Shown one piece after another: positions 1-8,053 of a stretch of DNA of 50,861 bases. The position numbers and the translations under genes are program-made. Under the pieces are notes generated by a model. It saw only the letters and a program-made list of their open reading frames with translations. It was not told the DNA's origin and did no database searches. This stretch comes from Oscillospiraceae bacterium. Lineage in GTDB: Bacteria > Bacillota > Clostridia > Saccharofermentanales > Saccharofermentanaceae. Every line of letters begins with the position of its first letter. Position 1 is the first letter of the stretch. The stretch spans positions 1 to 50,861 of the forward strand of contig CACYRM010000002.1 of NCBI GenBank assembly GCA_902776845.1. Direction: 5' to 3'.

Positions 1-548
1 CACATCTCAGGTGCCAGGATCTTCGTAAGGAACGGATCTTCGGAATAGCCTTCAAAGAACCTGCCGTTGACAGGCTCTCTAAGTATATTGCAGTTCGGGG
101 TTCCGAGGAGTACGCCGATATGGTAGACCGCAGCCTCCATTCCGAGCACCCTGCCGGTCTCATAAACGGTCTCCGGGTCCCATGTGGCTCCCAGAAGTAT
201 GCCCGGCGGATAGCATCCGGGCGCTATATCTATCCCGTTGCGGTATTCAGTCAAAAAGGCTTCCGCTTTATCTCTTAATACTTTCTCATCTTTCGAGAGT
301 TTTCCGGGCTCGAAATAACTGAAGAGAATATCCATCAGTTCAGCGGCCTTGTGTTCATCGGTAAGATTTCCAAACAGACGTGTAAACAGGTGTCCGTGAT
401 TGACACCCGTACCGCCGTCCTGAATATTAAGTTCCGGGATAAAGCCGCACGACGCTTCAAAACCTCCGATCGAGAACGGCGTGGTTCCGCAAAGGAGCCT
501 GGCCTTATCTTCGACGGTCATCTGCTGTAAGAGCATTTCGGTATCCAT
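1..548 (-). CDS. Glycoside hydrolase family 3 N-terminal domain, partial
   Basis: This is the first 182 codons of a gene that runs off the left edge of the window. The translation carries GH3 N-terminal landmarks: LLCGTTPFSIGG near residue 18, a DGGTGV segment where the family has DGPxGv, GATWDPETVYETGRVLGMEA (the usual 'a.twdpel...G...g.Ea' stretch), and NILREPVNGRFFEGYSEDP (the 'NilRsP..GRnfE.ySEDP' signature). Family members are beta-glucosidases or related exo-glycosidases; substrate cannot be told here, and the catalytic Asp lies beyond the edge. No signal peptide is visible, so it is probably cytoplasmic. The start is the ATG at 548, preceded by a clear AGGAGG. It follows fabZ in the same direction after about 90 bases, with TATACT-like hexamers in between that could give it its own promoter. 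Confidence 0.85.
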   Translation of the reverse strand, partial: MDTEMLLQQMTVEDKARLLCGTTPFSIGGFEASCGFIPELNIQDGGTGVNHGHLFTRLFGNLTDEHKAAELMDILFSYFEPGKLSKDEKVLRDKAEAFLTEYRNGIDIAPGCYPPGILLGATWDPETVYETGRVLGMEAAVYHIGVLLGTPNCNILREPVNGRFFEGYSEDPFLTKILAPEM

Positions 549-637
549 TGGGCACCTCCTATAGATACGGAGTATAGCCAAAGTATACCTGACGTCACCG
601 GTTTATGACATAAAAATCAGAAAAAGTATTCAGATTG

Positions 638-1072
638 TCACTGCATTATCGCAAATTTAAGTGTTGCCTTGACAGCTACCTTGCCGTTAACAGTCGCAAC
701 GGCTTCGCCGAGACCGACAGGTCCCTTGACCGCAATGATCTTTGTCTCAAGCCTTACAGTATCGCCGGGATAAATGGCAGCCTTGAACTTGCAGTTATCG
801 ATACCTGCAAATACCGCGATCTTGCCTGCGAAATCACCCTTGGAAAGGATCGCAACGGCTCCCGTCTGCGCAAGGGCCTCAACCGTTATAACTCCGGGTA
901 CGATCGGATAATCCGGGAAGTGTCCCCTGAAAAAATACTCGTCATAAGTGAAATTCTTATAAGCGATGGCATATTCACCCGGAACATAATCCTCAACTCT
1001 GTCGATGAGAAGGAACGGGTGTCTGTGGGGAATGATCTTCATGATCTCAGTTGTGTTAAGCGGATTTGCCAT
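638..1072 (-). CDS. fabZ: 3-hydroxyacyl-ACP dehydratase FabZ
   Basis: A 144-residue hotdog-fold dehydratase that removes water from 3-hydroxyacyl-ACP in fatty-acid elongation. The sequence has the FabZ opening 'IMKIIPHRHPFLLIDRV' and the catalytic motif GHFPDYPIVPGV with His51, followed by Glu65 in VEALAQ. Length is normal for the family. It is the last gene of the fabH-K-D-G-F-Z operon, 29 bases after fabF. Because the neighbouring polyketide-like operon has a ketosynthase, ketoreductase and ACP but no dehydratase, this enzyme is a plausible shared component; that is inference. FabA-type isomerase activity cannot be judged by eye. Confidence 0.95.
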   Translation of the reverse strand: MANPLNTTEIMKIIPHRHPFLLIDRVEDYVPGEYAIAYKNFTYDEYFFRGHFPDYPIVPGVITVEALAQTGAVAILSKGDFAGKIAVFAGIDNCKFKAAIYPGDTVRLETKIIAVKGPVGLGEAVATVNGKVAVKATLKFAIMQ

Positions 1073-1101
1073 TGCAGTATCCTCCTGTTGATAAGCTGCT
1101 A

Positions 1102-2334
1102 TTATTCCTCAAACTTCTTAACTATAAGCGATGCGTTGTGTCCGCCGAATCCGAGGTTGTTAGTCATAGCATAAACTATATTCCGGTTCTTTGGTTCAAT
1201 AAATGTGTAATCGAGGTCCATCTCGCCTTCAGACTCCTTTGAGCCTGCGGTAACGTGAACATAACCGTCCTGGATCGACTTGACGCATGTGATGAGCTCA
1301 ACGCCGCCGGCACCGCCCAGTACGTGGCCGATCATGGACTTGGTAGAGTTGATCGAGATATTGTAGATATCTTCCTTGAAAGCATATTTCATCGCACGTG
1401 TCTCGAAAAGATCGTTGTGATGAGTCGATGTTCCGTGAGCATTGATGTAGTCGATATCGGAAGGCTTTATGCCTGCTTCCTTCATGGCAATGATCATTGC
1501 CTCGCCGGCACCTGATCCGTCCTCTGCGGGTGATGTGATGTGATAAGCGTCACATGTTGCGCCGTATCCTACGATCTCGGCGAGGATGTTTGCGCCTCTT
1601 GCCTTTGCGTGCTCATAGTTCTCGAGAACGAGGACGCCTGAACCTTCGCCGATTACAAAACCGTCTCTGTCCTTATCGAACGGTCTTGATGCAGTCTCAG
1701 GATCCTCATTTGTAGAAAGAGCCGTAAGAGCGGCAAAACCCTGAACGCCTGTCTTGCAGACAGCTGCTTCGCATCCGCCCGTTACCATGACATCGGCATC
1801 GCCGTACTTAACTGCCTTGAAAGCATCACCGATCGAGTGAAGACCAGTGGCGCATGCCGTAACAACGCATGTGTTGATGCCTTTCATTCCGTACATGATC
1901 GCAATGTTGGCCGATGCCATGTTGGCGATCATCATGGGGATATACATAGGAGCGATCTTGCCTGACTTCTCGTATCTTACCTGCTCTCTCTCGTGAGCCT
2001 GCATCGATCCGATACCCGAGCTGACGATAACGCCTACTCTGTAAGGGTTCTCCTTTGTCATATCAAGACCTGACTGTTCGACCGCTTCCTTTGCCGCAGC
2101 GACTGCGAAATGGGCGAAGGGTTCCATACGCTTCATTGTCTTGAAGTCCATGTAGTTCTGAGGATCAAAATCCTTTACCTCGCAGGCGATCTTTACCTTC
2201 GAATTGCTGGTATCGTACTTGGTAATCGGCGCGGTTGCGGCCTTTCCTTTTTTGAGACCTTCCCAGAAAGCCTCAACACTATTTCCAAGGGGGGTGATCG
2301 CACCCATACCGGTTACTACGACTCTGTTTGCCAT
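1102..2334 (-). CDS. fabF: 3-oxoacyl-ACP synthase II (KAS II)
   Basis: A 410-residue condensing enzyme that extends acyl-ACP with malonyl-ACP. The Cys-His-His triad is intact: Cys161 in TACATGLHS, His300 in NAHGTSTHHND and His337 in KSMIGHVLGGAGG. The N-terminus VVVTGMGAITPLGN and the C-terminal NNLGFGGHNAS are typical of FabF. It sits between fabG and fabZ in the fatty-acid operon. It is clearly distinct from the fused double ketosynthase at 8054-10315, so the cell has separate condensing enzymes for primary and probable secondary metabolism. Confidence 0.96.
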   Translation of the reverse strand: MANRVVVTGMGAITPLGNSVEAFWEGLKKGKAATAPITKYDTSNSKVKIACEVKDFDPQNYMDFKTMKRMEPFAHFAVAAAKEAVEQSGLDMTKENPYRVGVIVSSGIGSMQAHEREQVRYEKSGKIAPMYIPMMIANMASANIAIMYGMKGINTCVVTACATGLHSIGDAFKAVKYGDADVMVTGGCEAAVCKTGVQGFAALTALSTNEDPETASRPFDKDRDGFVIGEGSGVLVLENYEHAKARGANILAEIVGYGATCDAYHITSPAEDGSGAGEAMIIAMKEAGIKPSDIDYINAHGTSTHHNDLFETRAMKYAFKEDIYNISINSTKSMIGHVLGGAGGVELITCVKSIQDGYVHVTAGSKESEGEMDLDYTFIEPKNRNIVYAMTNNLGFGGHNASLIVKKFEE

Positions 2335-2385
2335 TAACTTATTTCTCCGTGATCATTATTTTCGGTGTGCCGGACAGGCACTTGA

Positions 2386-3132
2386 TTACATATGCATTCC
2401 GCCGTCAACGCTCAATACCTGGCCCGTGATGTAAGAAGCATCCTCGGAGCAGAGGAAGTTGACTGCGTTGGCGATATCTTCGGGCTGACCGTATCTCTTA
2501 AGAGGGATCATCGCGAAGATCGCCTCCTTCTGCTTGTCAGTGAGAACAGCAGTCATGGGAGTCTCAACATATCCGGGAGCAATCGCGTTGAATGTGATGT
2601 TTCTTGAAGCGAACTCTCTTGCGCATGACTTTGTAACGCCGATGACGCCTGCCTTTGAAGCAGAGTAGTTGACCTGGCCTGCCTGTCCCTCAATGCCTAC
2701 GATGGAAGAGATGCTTACGACTCTTCCCTCTCTCTTCTTCATCATGACAGGTGTGACGTGCTTGATGAAATTGAATGTACCCTTAAGGTTTACCGCGATG
2801 ACAGCATCAAAATTCTCTTCTGTCATCTTGAGGAGCAGACTGTCTCTTGTAATGCCTGCGTTGTTTACAAGTATATAGATTCCGCCGAAGTCTTCAGTGA
2901 TCTGCGCGACTGTCTCGCCGACCTTCTCGAAATCGGCAACATTGCACTGGTATGCCTTAGCGTCAACGCCCAAAGCCTTGACCTCGTCCTCACAATCCTT
3001 GCTCATCTCAAGGGGGCATGCATCAACGATAGCGATGTTATAGCCGCTCTTTGCGAGTTTTACTGCGATAGCTCTTCCGATACCTCTTGAAGCGCCTGTA
3101 ACGATTGCTGTTTTTCCATTATTCTCTGACAT
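2386..3132 (-). CDS. fabG: 3-oxoacyl-ACP reductase FabG
   Basis: A 248-residue short-chain dehydrogenase that reduces 3-oxoacyl-ACP with NADPH. Visible are the cofactor motif TGASRGIG (residues 12-19), NNAG (90-93), and the catalytic Ser143, Tyr156 and Lys160 (YSASK). The C-terminus ends in SVDGGMHM as in most FabG proteins. It lies between fabD and fabF in the operon with a short gap on the fabD side, so the operon context supports the fatty-acid role. A second FabG-like gene lies at 7298-8032 in the adjacent operon. Confidence 0.95.
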   Translation of the reverse strand: MSENNGKTAIVTGASRGIGRAIAVKLAKSGYNIAIVDACPLEMSKDCEDEVKALGVDAKAYQCNVADFEKVGETVAQITEDFGGIYILVNNAGITRDSLLLKMTEENFDAVIAVNLKGTFNFIKHVTPVMMKKREGRVVSISSIVGIEGQAGQVNYSASKAGVIGVTKSCAREFASRNITFNAIAPGYVETPMTAVLTDKQKEAIFAMIPLKRYGQPEDIANAVNFLCSEDASYITGQVLSVDGGMHM

Positions 3133-3150
3133 GATCTGTACCTCCTTGAA

Positions 3151-4068
3151 TCAGCCGAGTTTTTCCTTTAAAGCTTCCAGATCTTCAGGTGTTGCAACAC
3201 CTATTACTTTTATTGAAGGAACTGTCTTTCTCACAAATCCCGCAATTGTCTTTCCGGGACCGACCTCGATGATCGTATCAACGCCCATCTTTTCGAGCTC
3301 ATAGAGCGTCTGCTCCCACTTTACCGGGCTTGATACCTGGGCCTCGAGAAGACCCTTTATCTGAGCCTTGTCCGTGACCTTTTCCGCGCTTGCGTTCGCG
3401 AAATAAGGGATCTTAAGATCTCCGAGCTCAGCCTTCTCAAGCTCTTTTCCGAGTTCCTCACCTGCAACCTTAAGAAGAGGTGAATGGAAAGGACCCGATA
3501 CATTAAGCTCAACGACCTTCTTGGCGCCTGCCTCCTCAAGTCGGGGCATAGCCTCGTGAACTGCTTCCTTCTTTCCCGTAATAACGATCTGACCGGGGCA
3601 GTTGAAGTTGGCGGGCCATACATTTTCGATCATATCAGTTACTGCTTCCACCTGATCCTGTGTAAGACCGATGACCGCGGCCATAGTGCCCTCACCTGCG
3701 GGAACGGCATTTGACATCAGTCTTCCCCTGATCCTTGTGAGTCTTACTGCATCCTCAAAGCTCAGTGCGCCTGCGGCATAAAGGCTGCAGTATTCACCGA
3801 GTGACAGACCTGCCGTAACGTCCGGCTTAATACCCGCTTCGAAAAGCGCGTCCGTGATGATGCAGCATGCCGTAACCAGCGCCGGCTGTGTGTATTCAGT
3901 AATGTTGATATCTTCGTTGGGCTCGAAAAGGAGCCTGTTCATGTCAACTCCTGAAGCTTCGGAAGCCTTGCTGACCATGTCAGCGTAACGGCTGTCTGCC
4001 TTAACAAATTCTTCGGCCATTCCGACGTGCTGGACGCCCTGGCCCGGATAACAAAATGCAATACTCAT
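3151..4068 (-). CDS. fabD: Malonyl-CoA:ACP transacylase FabD
   Basis: A 305-residue acyltransferase that loads malonyl groups onto ACP. The nucleophile elbow GLSLGEY contains Ser89, and the catalytic His195 is in GPFHSPLL; the opening FCYPGQG is also standard. The start codon overlaps the fabK stop by one base (TAATG), so the two are probably translationally coupled. No second acyltransferase is seen in the polyketide-like operon next door, so FabD is the likely supplier of malonyl-ACP for both; this sharing is inference. Confidence 0.95.
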   Translation of the reverse strand: MSIAFCYPGQGVQHVGMAEEFVKADSRYADMVSKASEASGVDMNRLLFEPNEDINITEYTQPALVTACCIITDALFEAGIKPDVTAGLSLGEYCSLYAAGALSFEDAVRLTRIRGRLMSNAVPAGEGTMAAVIGLTQDQVEAVTDMIENVWPANFNCPGQIVITGKKEAVHEAMPRLEEAGAKKVVELNVSGPFHSPLLKVAGEELGKELEKAELGDLKIPYFANASAEKVTDKAQIKGLLEAQVSSPVKWEQTLYELEKMGVDTIIEVGPGKTIAGFVRKTVPSIKVIGVATPEDLEALKEKLG

Positions 4069-5000
4069 TATGCTTCGAGTTTCCTTCCCAAAAGTTCATC
4101 TGCCTGGGCGAACATCGATTCGATGATCACCTTTGCAGGTCTTATCTCATTAACAAGACCGGCAATCTGTCCGGCCATGAAAGTACCTTCCTTTGTATCG
4201 CCTTCGACAACTGCCTTGCGGAGACTTCCTACCGTAAGTCCCTCGAGTTCCTCGAAAGTAACACCGCTCTGTTCCATCTCAAGATATTTGTTTGAAAGCT
4301 GATTTCTTATCTGTCTTACAGGGTGACCGTAAGATCTTCCGGTAACTCTTGTGGAGTTATCCCTTGCCCTGATGACCATATCCTTGTAGTTAGGATGAAC
4401 ATTTACTTCATCGCATGCGCAGAATACGGTTCCGCACTGGACACCCTCGGCGCCGAGCATGAATGCTGCAGCAACGCCTCTGCCGTCAGCGATACCGCCT
4501 GCCGCAATAACCGGGAAAGAAACGGCGTCAACGACCTGGGGAACCAGTGTCATAGTTGTGGCTTCGCCGATATGACCGCCGGACTCTGTACCCTCGGCGA
4601 TAACCGCGTCGGCACCGCACTGCTCCATCCTTTTCGCGAGAGCAACGCCCGCAATGACAGGAACAACGATGATGCCTGCCTCCTTCCACATAGCCATATA
4701 CTTTTCAGGTGAACCTGCACCCGTTGTAACGACCTTTACCTTCTCTTCAGCGATAACCTTTGCGATCTCCGGAGCTCTGGGATTCATGAGCATAAGGTTT
4801 ACGCCGAAAGGCTTGTCAGTAGCTTCACGGCACTTTTTGATCTGGTCACGGAGCCAGTTCTCGTCTGCCCCGCCGACACCGATGATGCCGAGACCGCCTG
4901 CTTCAGATACCGCAGATGCAATGTGCCAGTCTGCAACCCAGGCCATACCGCCCTGGAAGATAGGATACTTGATACCGATCAGATCTGTGATTCTTGTCAT
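4068..5000 (-). CDS. fabK: FMN-dependent enoyl-ACP reductase FabK
   Basis: A 310-residue flavoprotein of the nitronate monooxygenase/FabK fold that reduces the enoyl-ACP double bond. The N-terminus MTRITDLIGIKYPIFQGGMA is characteristic, as are Glu139 and His143 in ESGGHIGE, the catalytic and flavin-binding segment, and AAGGIADGRGVAAA. FabK replaces FabI in many Bacillota, which fits the proposed lineage. It is the second gene of the operon after fabH, 33 bases downstream, and overlaps fabD by one base. Confidence 0.94.
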   Translation of the reverse strand: MTRITDLIGIKYPIFQGGMAWVADWHIASAVSEAGGLGIIGVGGADENWLRDQIKKCREATDKPFGVNLMLMNPRAPEIAKVIAEEKVKVVTTGAGSPEKYMAMWKEAGIIVVPVIAGVALAKRMEQCGADAVIAEGTESGGHIGEATTMTLVPQVVDAVSFPVIAAGGIADGRGVAAAFMLGAEGVQCGTVFCACDEVNVHPNYKDMVIRARDNSTRVTGRSYGHPVRQIRNQLSNKYLEMEQSGVTFEELEGLTVGSLRKAVVEGDTKEGTFMAGQIAGLVNEIRPAKVIIESMFAQADELLGRKLEA

Positions 5001-5033
5001 GTCTGGAGTCTCCTTTATTTTTTTCGAAAACGA

Positions 5034-6011
5034 TTAGTAAACGATGTAGTTAGCGTCCCATGTGAGGCCGGCACCGAAGCTTGCGAGCACGAGTTTCATG
5101 CCCGGCTTGAGCCTGCCGTCCTGCTTCATCTCCGTAAGGAGCATCGGGATGCTCGCTGAAGATACGTTGCCGTACCTGCTGATGTTCATGGGGAATCTTT
5201 CTCTGGGGATGCCGAGCTTTTTGGCAGTAGCTTCGATGATCCTCGCGTTTGCCTGGTGAAGGATGAAGTAATCCACGTCATTCTCGAGATCAAAACTGAA
5301 CTTCTCTGCAAGATCCTTGATGATCTGCGGAACTTCAGTAACTGCGAACTTGAATACTTCTCTTCCCTGCATCGCGAAAGAAGTTAATTCCTTGAAGCCT
5401 TCCTCTTCCCATCTGTCGGGCTGTCTTGCAGCCTGGCATGTGAGGCAGTCGCTTCTGTATCCTGAGGATCTCATGATGAACTCATTGCGCTTGATGTCTT
5501 CAGCCTTAAGAACTGCAGCACCCGCGCCGTCACCGAAAAGGATACATGTTCCTCTGTCCTCAAAGTTTGCGAAATTTGAATTGCACTCAGTACCGATTAC
5601 AAGAGCGAGCTTGGAGTTGCCTGTCTCAATAAAGCTCTGAACGGTGTTGTAAGCTACGATGAATCCGGGGCAGGCGCATACCACGTCAAAGCATCCGCAG
5701 TTCTCGGATACACCGAGTTCTCTCTGAACGATGCATGATAAAGCAGGGATGACCGAGTCTGATGTCGTGGATGCAGTAACGATGAAATCGATATCCTTTG
5801 GATCGATGCCCGCGTCCTCCACAGCCTTTTTCGCTGCCTCAACAGCCATTGTGGACGGCTTCTCCGTTATGTGATCCGCAATATGCCTTTCCTTGATTCC
5901 GGTACGCTCGGTGATCCACTCGTCGCTGGTATCAAGAAACTTGGCAAAGTCGTCATTGGTAACGACCTTCTTCGGGATGTATGATCCGAGCCCTATAATT
6001 CTGCCTGTCAT
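5034..6011 (-). CDS. fabH: 3-oxoacyl-ACP synthase III (KAS III)
   Basis: A 325-residue initiating ketosynthase that condenses acetyl-CoA with malonyl-ACP. The predicted catalytic residues are Cys114 (CACPGF), His252 (LHQANARI) and Asn282 (NISRYGNVSSAS). The Ala usually found after the Cys is Pro here, which could affect primer choice but is only a visual note. It is the first gene of the fab operon, with an AGAGG ribosome site, and lies about 75 bases downstream of a promoter flanked by FabT-like boxes. Unlike many clostridial fab operons, no acpP gene follows it. Confidence 0.95.
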   Translation of the reverse strand: MTGRIIGLGSYIPKKVVTNDDFAKFLDTSDEWITERTGIKERHIADHITEKPSTMAVEAAKKAVEDAGIDPKDIDFIVTASTTSDSVIPALSCIVQRELGVSENCGCFDVVCACPGFIVAYNTVQSFIETGNSKLALVIGTECNSNFANFEDRGTCILFGDGAGAAVLKAEDIKRNEFIMRSSGYRSDCLTCQAARQPDRWEEEGFKELTSFAMQGREVFKFAVTEVPQIIKDLAEKFSFDLENDVDYFILHQANARIIEATAKKLGIPRERFPMNISRYGNVSSASIPMLLTEMKQDGRLKPGMKLVLASFGAGLTWDANYIVY

Positions 6012-6079
6012 TATTAGAACCTCTTTAAACTCTCTATACGCAAAGCCTTATTCGGACATAGTAGTCCCTCAGGTTGAAT

Positions 6080-6142
6080 AGTTTGATTGTCAAAGTATCC
6101 CACAAAGACATTGCTTTTGTCAAGCGTTTTGATAGTCAAACT
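6080..6142 (-). promoter_or_regulatory. fab operon promoter with two FabT-like operators
   Basis: Read on the minus strand, TTGACA (6118-6123) and GATACT (6094-6099) are separated by 18 bases and form a housekeeping-type promoter. Two near-palindromes flank it: 6126-6142, which reads AGTTTGACTATCAAAAC on the minus strand, and 6080-6096, AGTTTGATTGTCAAAGT on the plus strand. Both match the FabT operator known from Gram-positive fab operons (core TTTGA-N3-TCAAA). One overlaps the -10 and start region, the other lies just upstream of the -35, as expected for repression by a MarR-family FabT bound to long-chain acyl-ACP. No fabT gene lies in this window. Confidence 0.8.
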
Positions 6143-6265
6143 ATTTTGCGAAATGCGTTGTTTATTGGGAATACCGCCGTGATTGAGGCTGGTTTTGCCA
6201 TCATCTGATAACAGGATCAGGTGTTCACACAACAGTATTGTTCATTCCTAACGTCAGATTAAAGA

Positions 6266-6293
6266 TCACAGCCGCTTTCACGGGCTGCTGTGA
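6266..6293 (-). terminator. Hairpin downstream of the polyketide-like operon
   Basis: TCACAGC (6266-6272) and GCTGTGA (6287-6293) form a perfect seven-base stem, with further G/C pairing inside. On the minus strand the right arm is followed by only a short run (TTTAAT), so it is a weak intrinsic terminator at best. It would end transcripts coming from 12092-6536 before the fab promoter. Confidence 0.4.
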
Positions 6294-6300
6294 GATCACC

Positions 6301-6508
6301 ACTGCAGTTTTATCCTGTTATTCCATTTTTGTCTGTTTAGGATAAGATTGAGACCGTTTTTTTATCCCCAAAATGCAGATTTTAAAGTTTAGGATAAAAT
6401 ATGCTTCAGTTTTTTATCCTAAAACTCGAAAAAACGTAAATCAGGATAAAAAACATTGAAGATATTTATCCCAAAACTGCAAATAATTCAATTTGGGATA
6501 AGCAGAAG
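6301..6508. repeat. Phased inverted-hexamer array, 4 x 52 bp
   Basis: TTATCC begins at 6310, 6362, 6414 and 6466. Its reverse complement GGATAA begins at 6340, 6392, 6444 and 6496. Spacing alternates exactly 30 and 22 bases, giving four tandem units of 52 bp, each a 36-bp imperfect inverted repeat TTATCC-N24-GGATAA separated by 16 bp. Similarity extends beyond the hexamer: units 3 and 4 read TTATCCTAAAACTCGAAA and TTATCCCAAAACTGCAAA. Neighbouring arms also pair, for example TTTAGGATAAAA (6388-6399) with TTTTATCCTAAA. The array fills the space between the flavoprotein stop codon (6536) and the fab promoter, and no credible ORF crosses it. It does not match a CRISPR because the sequence between words is not a unique spacer between long identical repeats. 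Function unknown. Confidence 0.85.
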
Positions 6509-6535
6509 AACCCGTGTCTTTCCGTCCGGGGATGA

Positions 6536-7270
6536 TTACTTCTCAAACCGGCTTGCTGCCCAGCCGCCCTCGTTCATATGGGAACTCGTCAACGTCTCAA
6601 AGCCCGTGGGTGACAGTATCGGGATCTGAAGCTTCCTGATGGTCTCGGCGCTTATCTTATAACCGTTTTCACAGTATTCGGTCCCTGCCCTCTTGACCTC
6701 ATCAAGATAAACCCGGATCTGTCTCTTGGCTCTTCCGGTCATAAAGATCTCACCCATTGCGCAGAGGATCGCAGTATATCTGTCCCTGCCTCCGCAGATC
6801 AGATCATATTGCGCGAGAAGCGCCGGATAGACCGGTTCAAGCTCGACATATCCGCAGGAGCTTATTACAACAAATTTCTTTTCGAAGATCGAATCATCTC
6901 TCATCTTGTTGAAGGTCTGTCCGTCATCAGACAATGAGCCCATGTAAGGCTCGGCCAGGGACAGGCAGCGGTCGGTCACAGCCTTGAGCTGCGAGGGCAT
7001 GCCGTAAAAATACAGAGGAAAGCTCTCGATGATGACATCCGACTCTTTGATGGCAGAAATGATCTCGGCCATATCATCCTTAATGGCGCAAGTGCCGTCC
7101 TTGGAAGCCCAGCAGGCAAAACAGCCTCTGCAGGGCTTTATATCTTTGGCATAGATATCGATCCGTTTCACTTCCGTGCTTTCGGGAAAACCGGACACGA
7201 ACGCATTCGTTACATTAAGCGTGTTGCTTCTTTCGAGCTTGGGACTGCCGTTGAGGATAAGTACTTTCAT
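6536..7270 (-). CDS. Flavodoxin-fold iron-sulfur flavoprotein / NADPH-FMN reductase family
   Basis: A 244-residue protein opening with the flavodoxin-like FMN-binding stretch MKVLILNGSPK. It then carries CRGCFACWASKDGTCAIKDD (residues 47 onward), a compact CX2CX2CX7C set like that of iron-sulfur flavoproteins, followed by a DDM-type helix and SFPLYFYGMPSQLKAVTDR. Members transfer electrons or reduce small substrates; whether a 4Fe-4S cluster is bound cannot be seen. It is the last gene of the operon with the fused ketosynthases, 27 bases after the ketoreductase, so a reductive or dehydrogenative tailoring step on the product is possible. That role is inference. Confidence 0.75.
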   Translation of the reverse strand: MKVLILNGSPKLERSNTLNVTNAFVSGFPESTEVKRIDIYAKDIKPCRGCFACWASKDGTCAIKDDMAEIISAIKESDVIIESFPLYFYGMPSQLKAVTDRCLSLAEPYMGSLSDDGQTFNKMRDDSIFEKKFVVISSCGYVELEPVYPALLAQYDLICGGRDRYTAILCAMGEIFMTGRAKRQIRVYLDEVKRAGTEYCENGYKISAETIRKLQIPILSPTGFETLTSSHMNEGGWAASRFEK

Positions 7271-7297
7271 TTCAAATCTGCCTCGCGAAAACTGACA

Positions 7298-8032
7298 TCA
7301 GAGGCTCAGACCTCCGTCAAGGATGATAACCTGTCCGGTCATGTACGCAAAGGCATCAGTCAGAAGGCTTGCGACACAATCGGCTACGTCATCGGCGGTA
7401 CCGAAGCGCTTCATCGGCACTGCATCCAGATATTTCTCCGCAAGATCTCCAGGGATCGACTTGATCATGTCAGTGCCGATAAAGCCCGGAGCAACAGCAT
7501 TCACCTGGATGCCGTACTGAGCAAGTTCTTTTGCCATCGTCTGAGTCATGGAGTTGACCGCGCCCTTGGTAGCGCTGTAGACAGTCTGTCCGGGAACAGC
7601 AAGGACGGAACTGACAGAGGAGATGTTGATGATCTTACCGCTCTTTTGTGAGCACATCTTAAGGCTTGCGGCCTGCGCGCAGTTGATGTAGCCCTGAATA
7701 TTGATCGCAAGGCTTCTTTCGAGGGATTCCTGCCTGATCATGAGAAGATAAGCGTCATCCACCACTCCCGCGTTATTGATCAGAACATCAATAGTCTCAA
7801 AGGTCTTCTTTATGTCTTTGAACATTGCCTTGACCTGGGCGATATCTGAAGTATCCGCCTTGAAGATCTCACAGCGGACACCTGACGCGGCGATCTCTTC
7901 CTGAGCGGATTTTGCCGCCTCATCATTATTCGCATAGTTAAGAGCTATGTCATAACCTTCTTTGGCAAGCCTTAAAGCTATTGCTTTGCCAATTCCTCTG
8001 GAACCGCCTGTAACAACTGCTGTTTTTCCCAT
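7298..8032 (-). CDS. FabG-like ketoreductase of the polyketide-like operon
   Basis: A 244-residue short-chain dehydrogenase with TGGSRGIG (residues 8-15), NNAG (86-89), and catalytic Ser139, Tyr152 and Lys156 (YSATK). It is similar to, but clearly different from, FabG at 2386-3132. It sits 21 bases after the fused ketosynthase gene and before the flavoprotein. In this context it most likely reduces 3-oxoacyl groups on the operon's own ACP. Chain specificity cannot be read from sequence. Confidence 0.88.
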   Translation of the reverse strand: MGKTAVVTGGSRGIGKAIALRLAKEGYDIALNYANNDEAAKSAQEEIAASGVRCEIFKADTSDIAQVKAMFKDIKKTFETIDVLINNAGVVDDAYLLMIRQESLERSLAINIQGYINCAQAASLKMCSQKSGKIINISSVSSVLAVPGQTVYSATKGAVNSMTQTMAKELAQYGIQVNAVAPGFIGTDMIKSIPGDLAEKYLDAVPMKRFGTADDVADCVASLLTDAFAYMTGQVIILDGGLSL

Positions 8033-8053
8033 AATGATGCCCGCCTTTTCAGA

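Noticed and set aside
6014..6232. 72-codon minus-strand reading frame upstream of fabH
   Set aside because: It covers the fab promoter and both FabT-like boxes and has no ribosome site.
6301..6508. CRISPR array
   Set aside because: The repeated words are only six bases with partly similar sequence between them, they alternate in orientation, and no cas genes are nearby.
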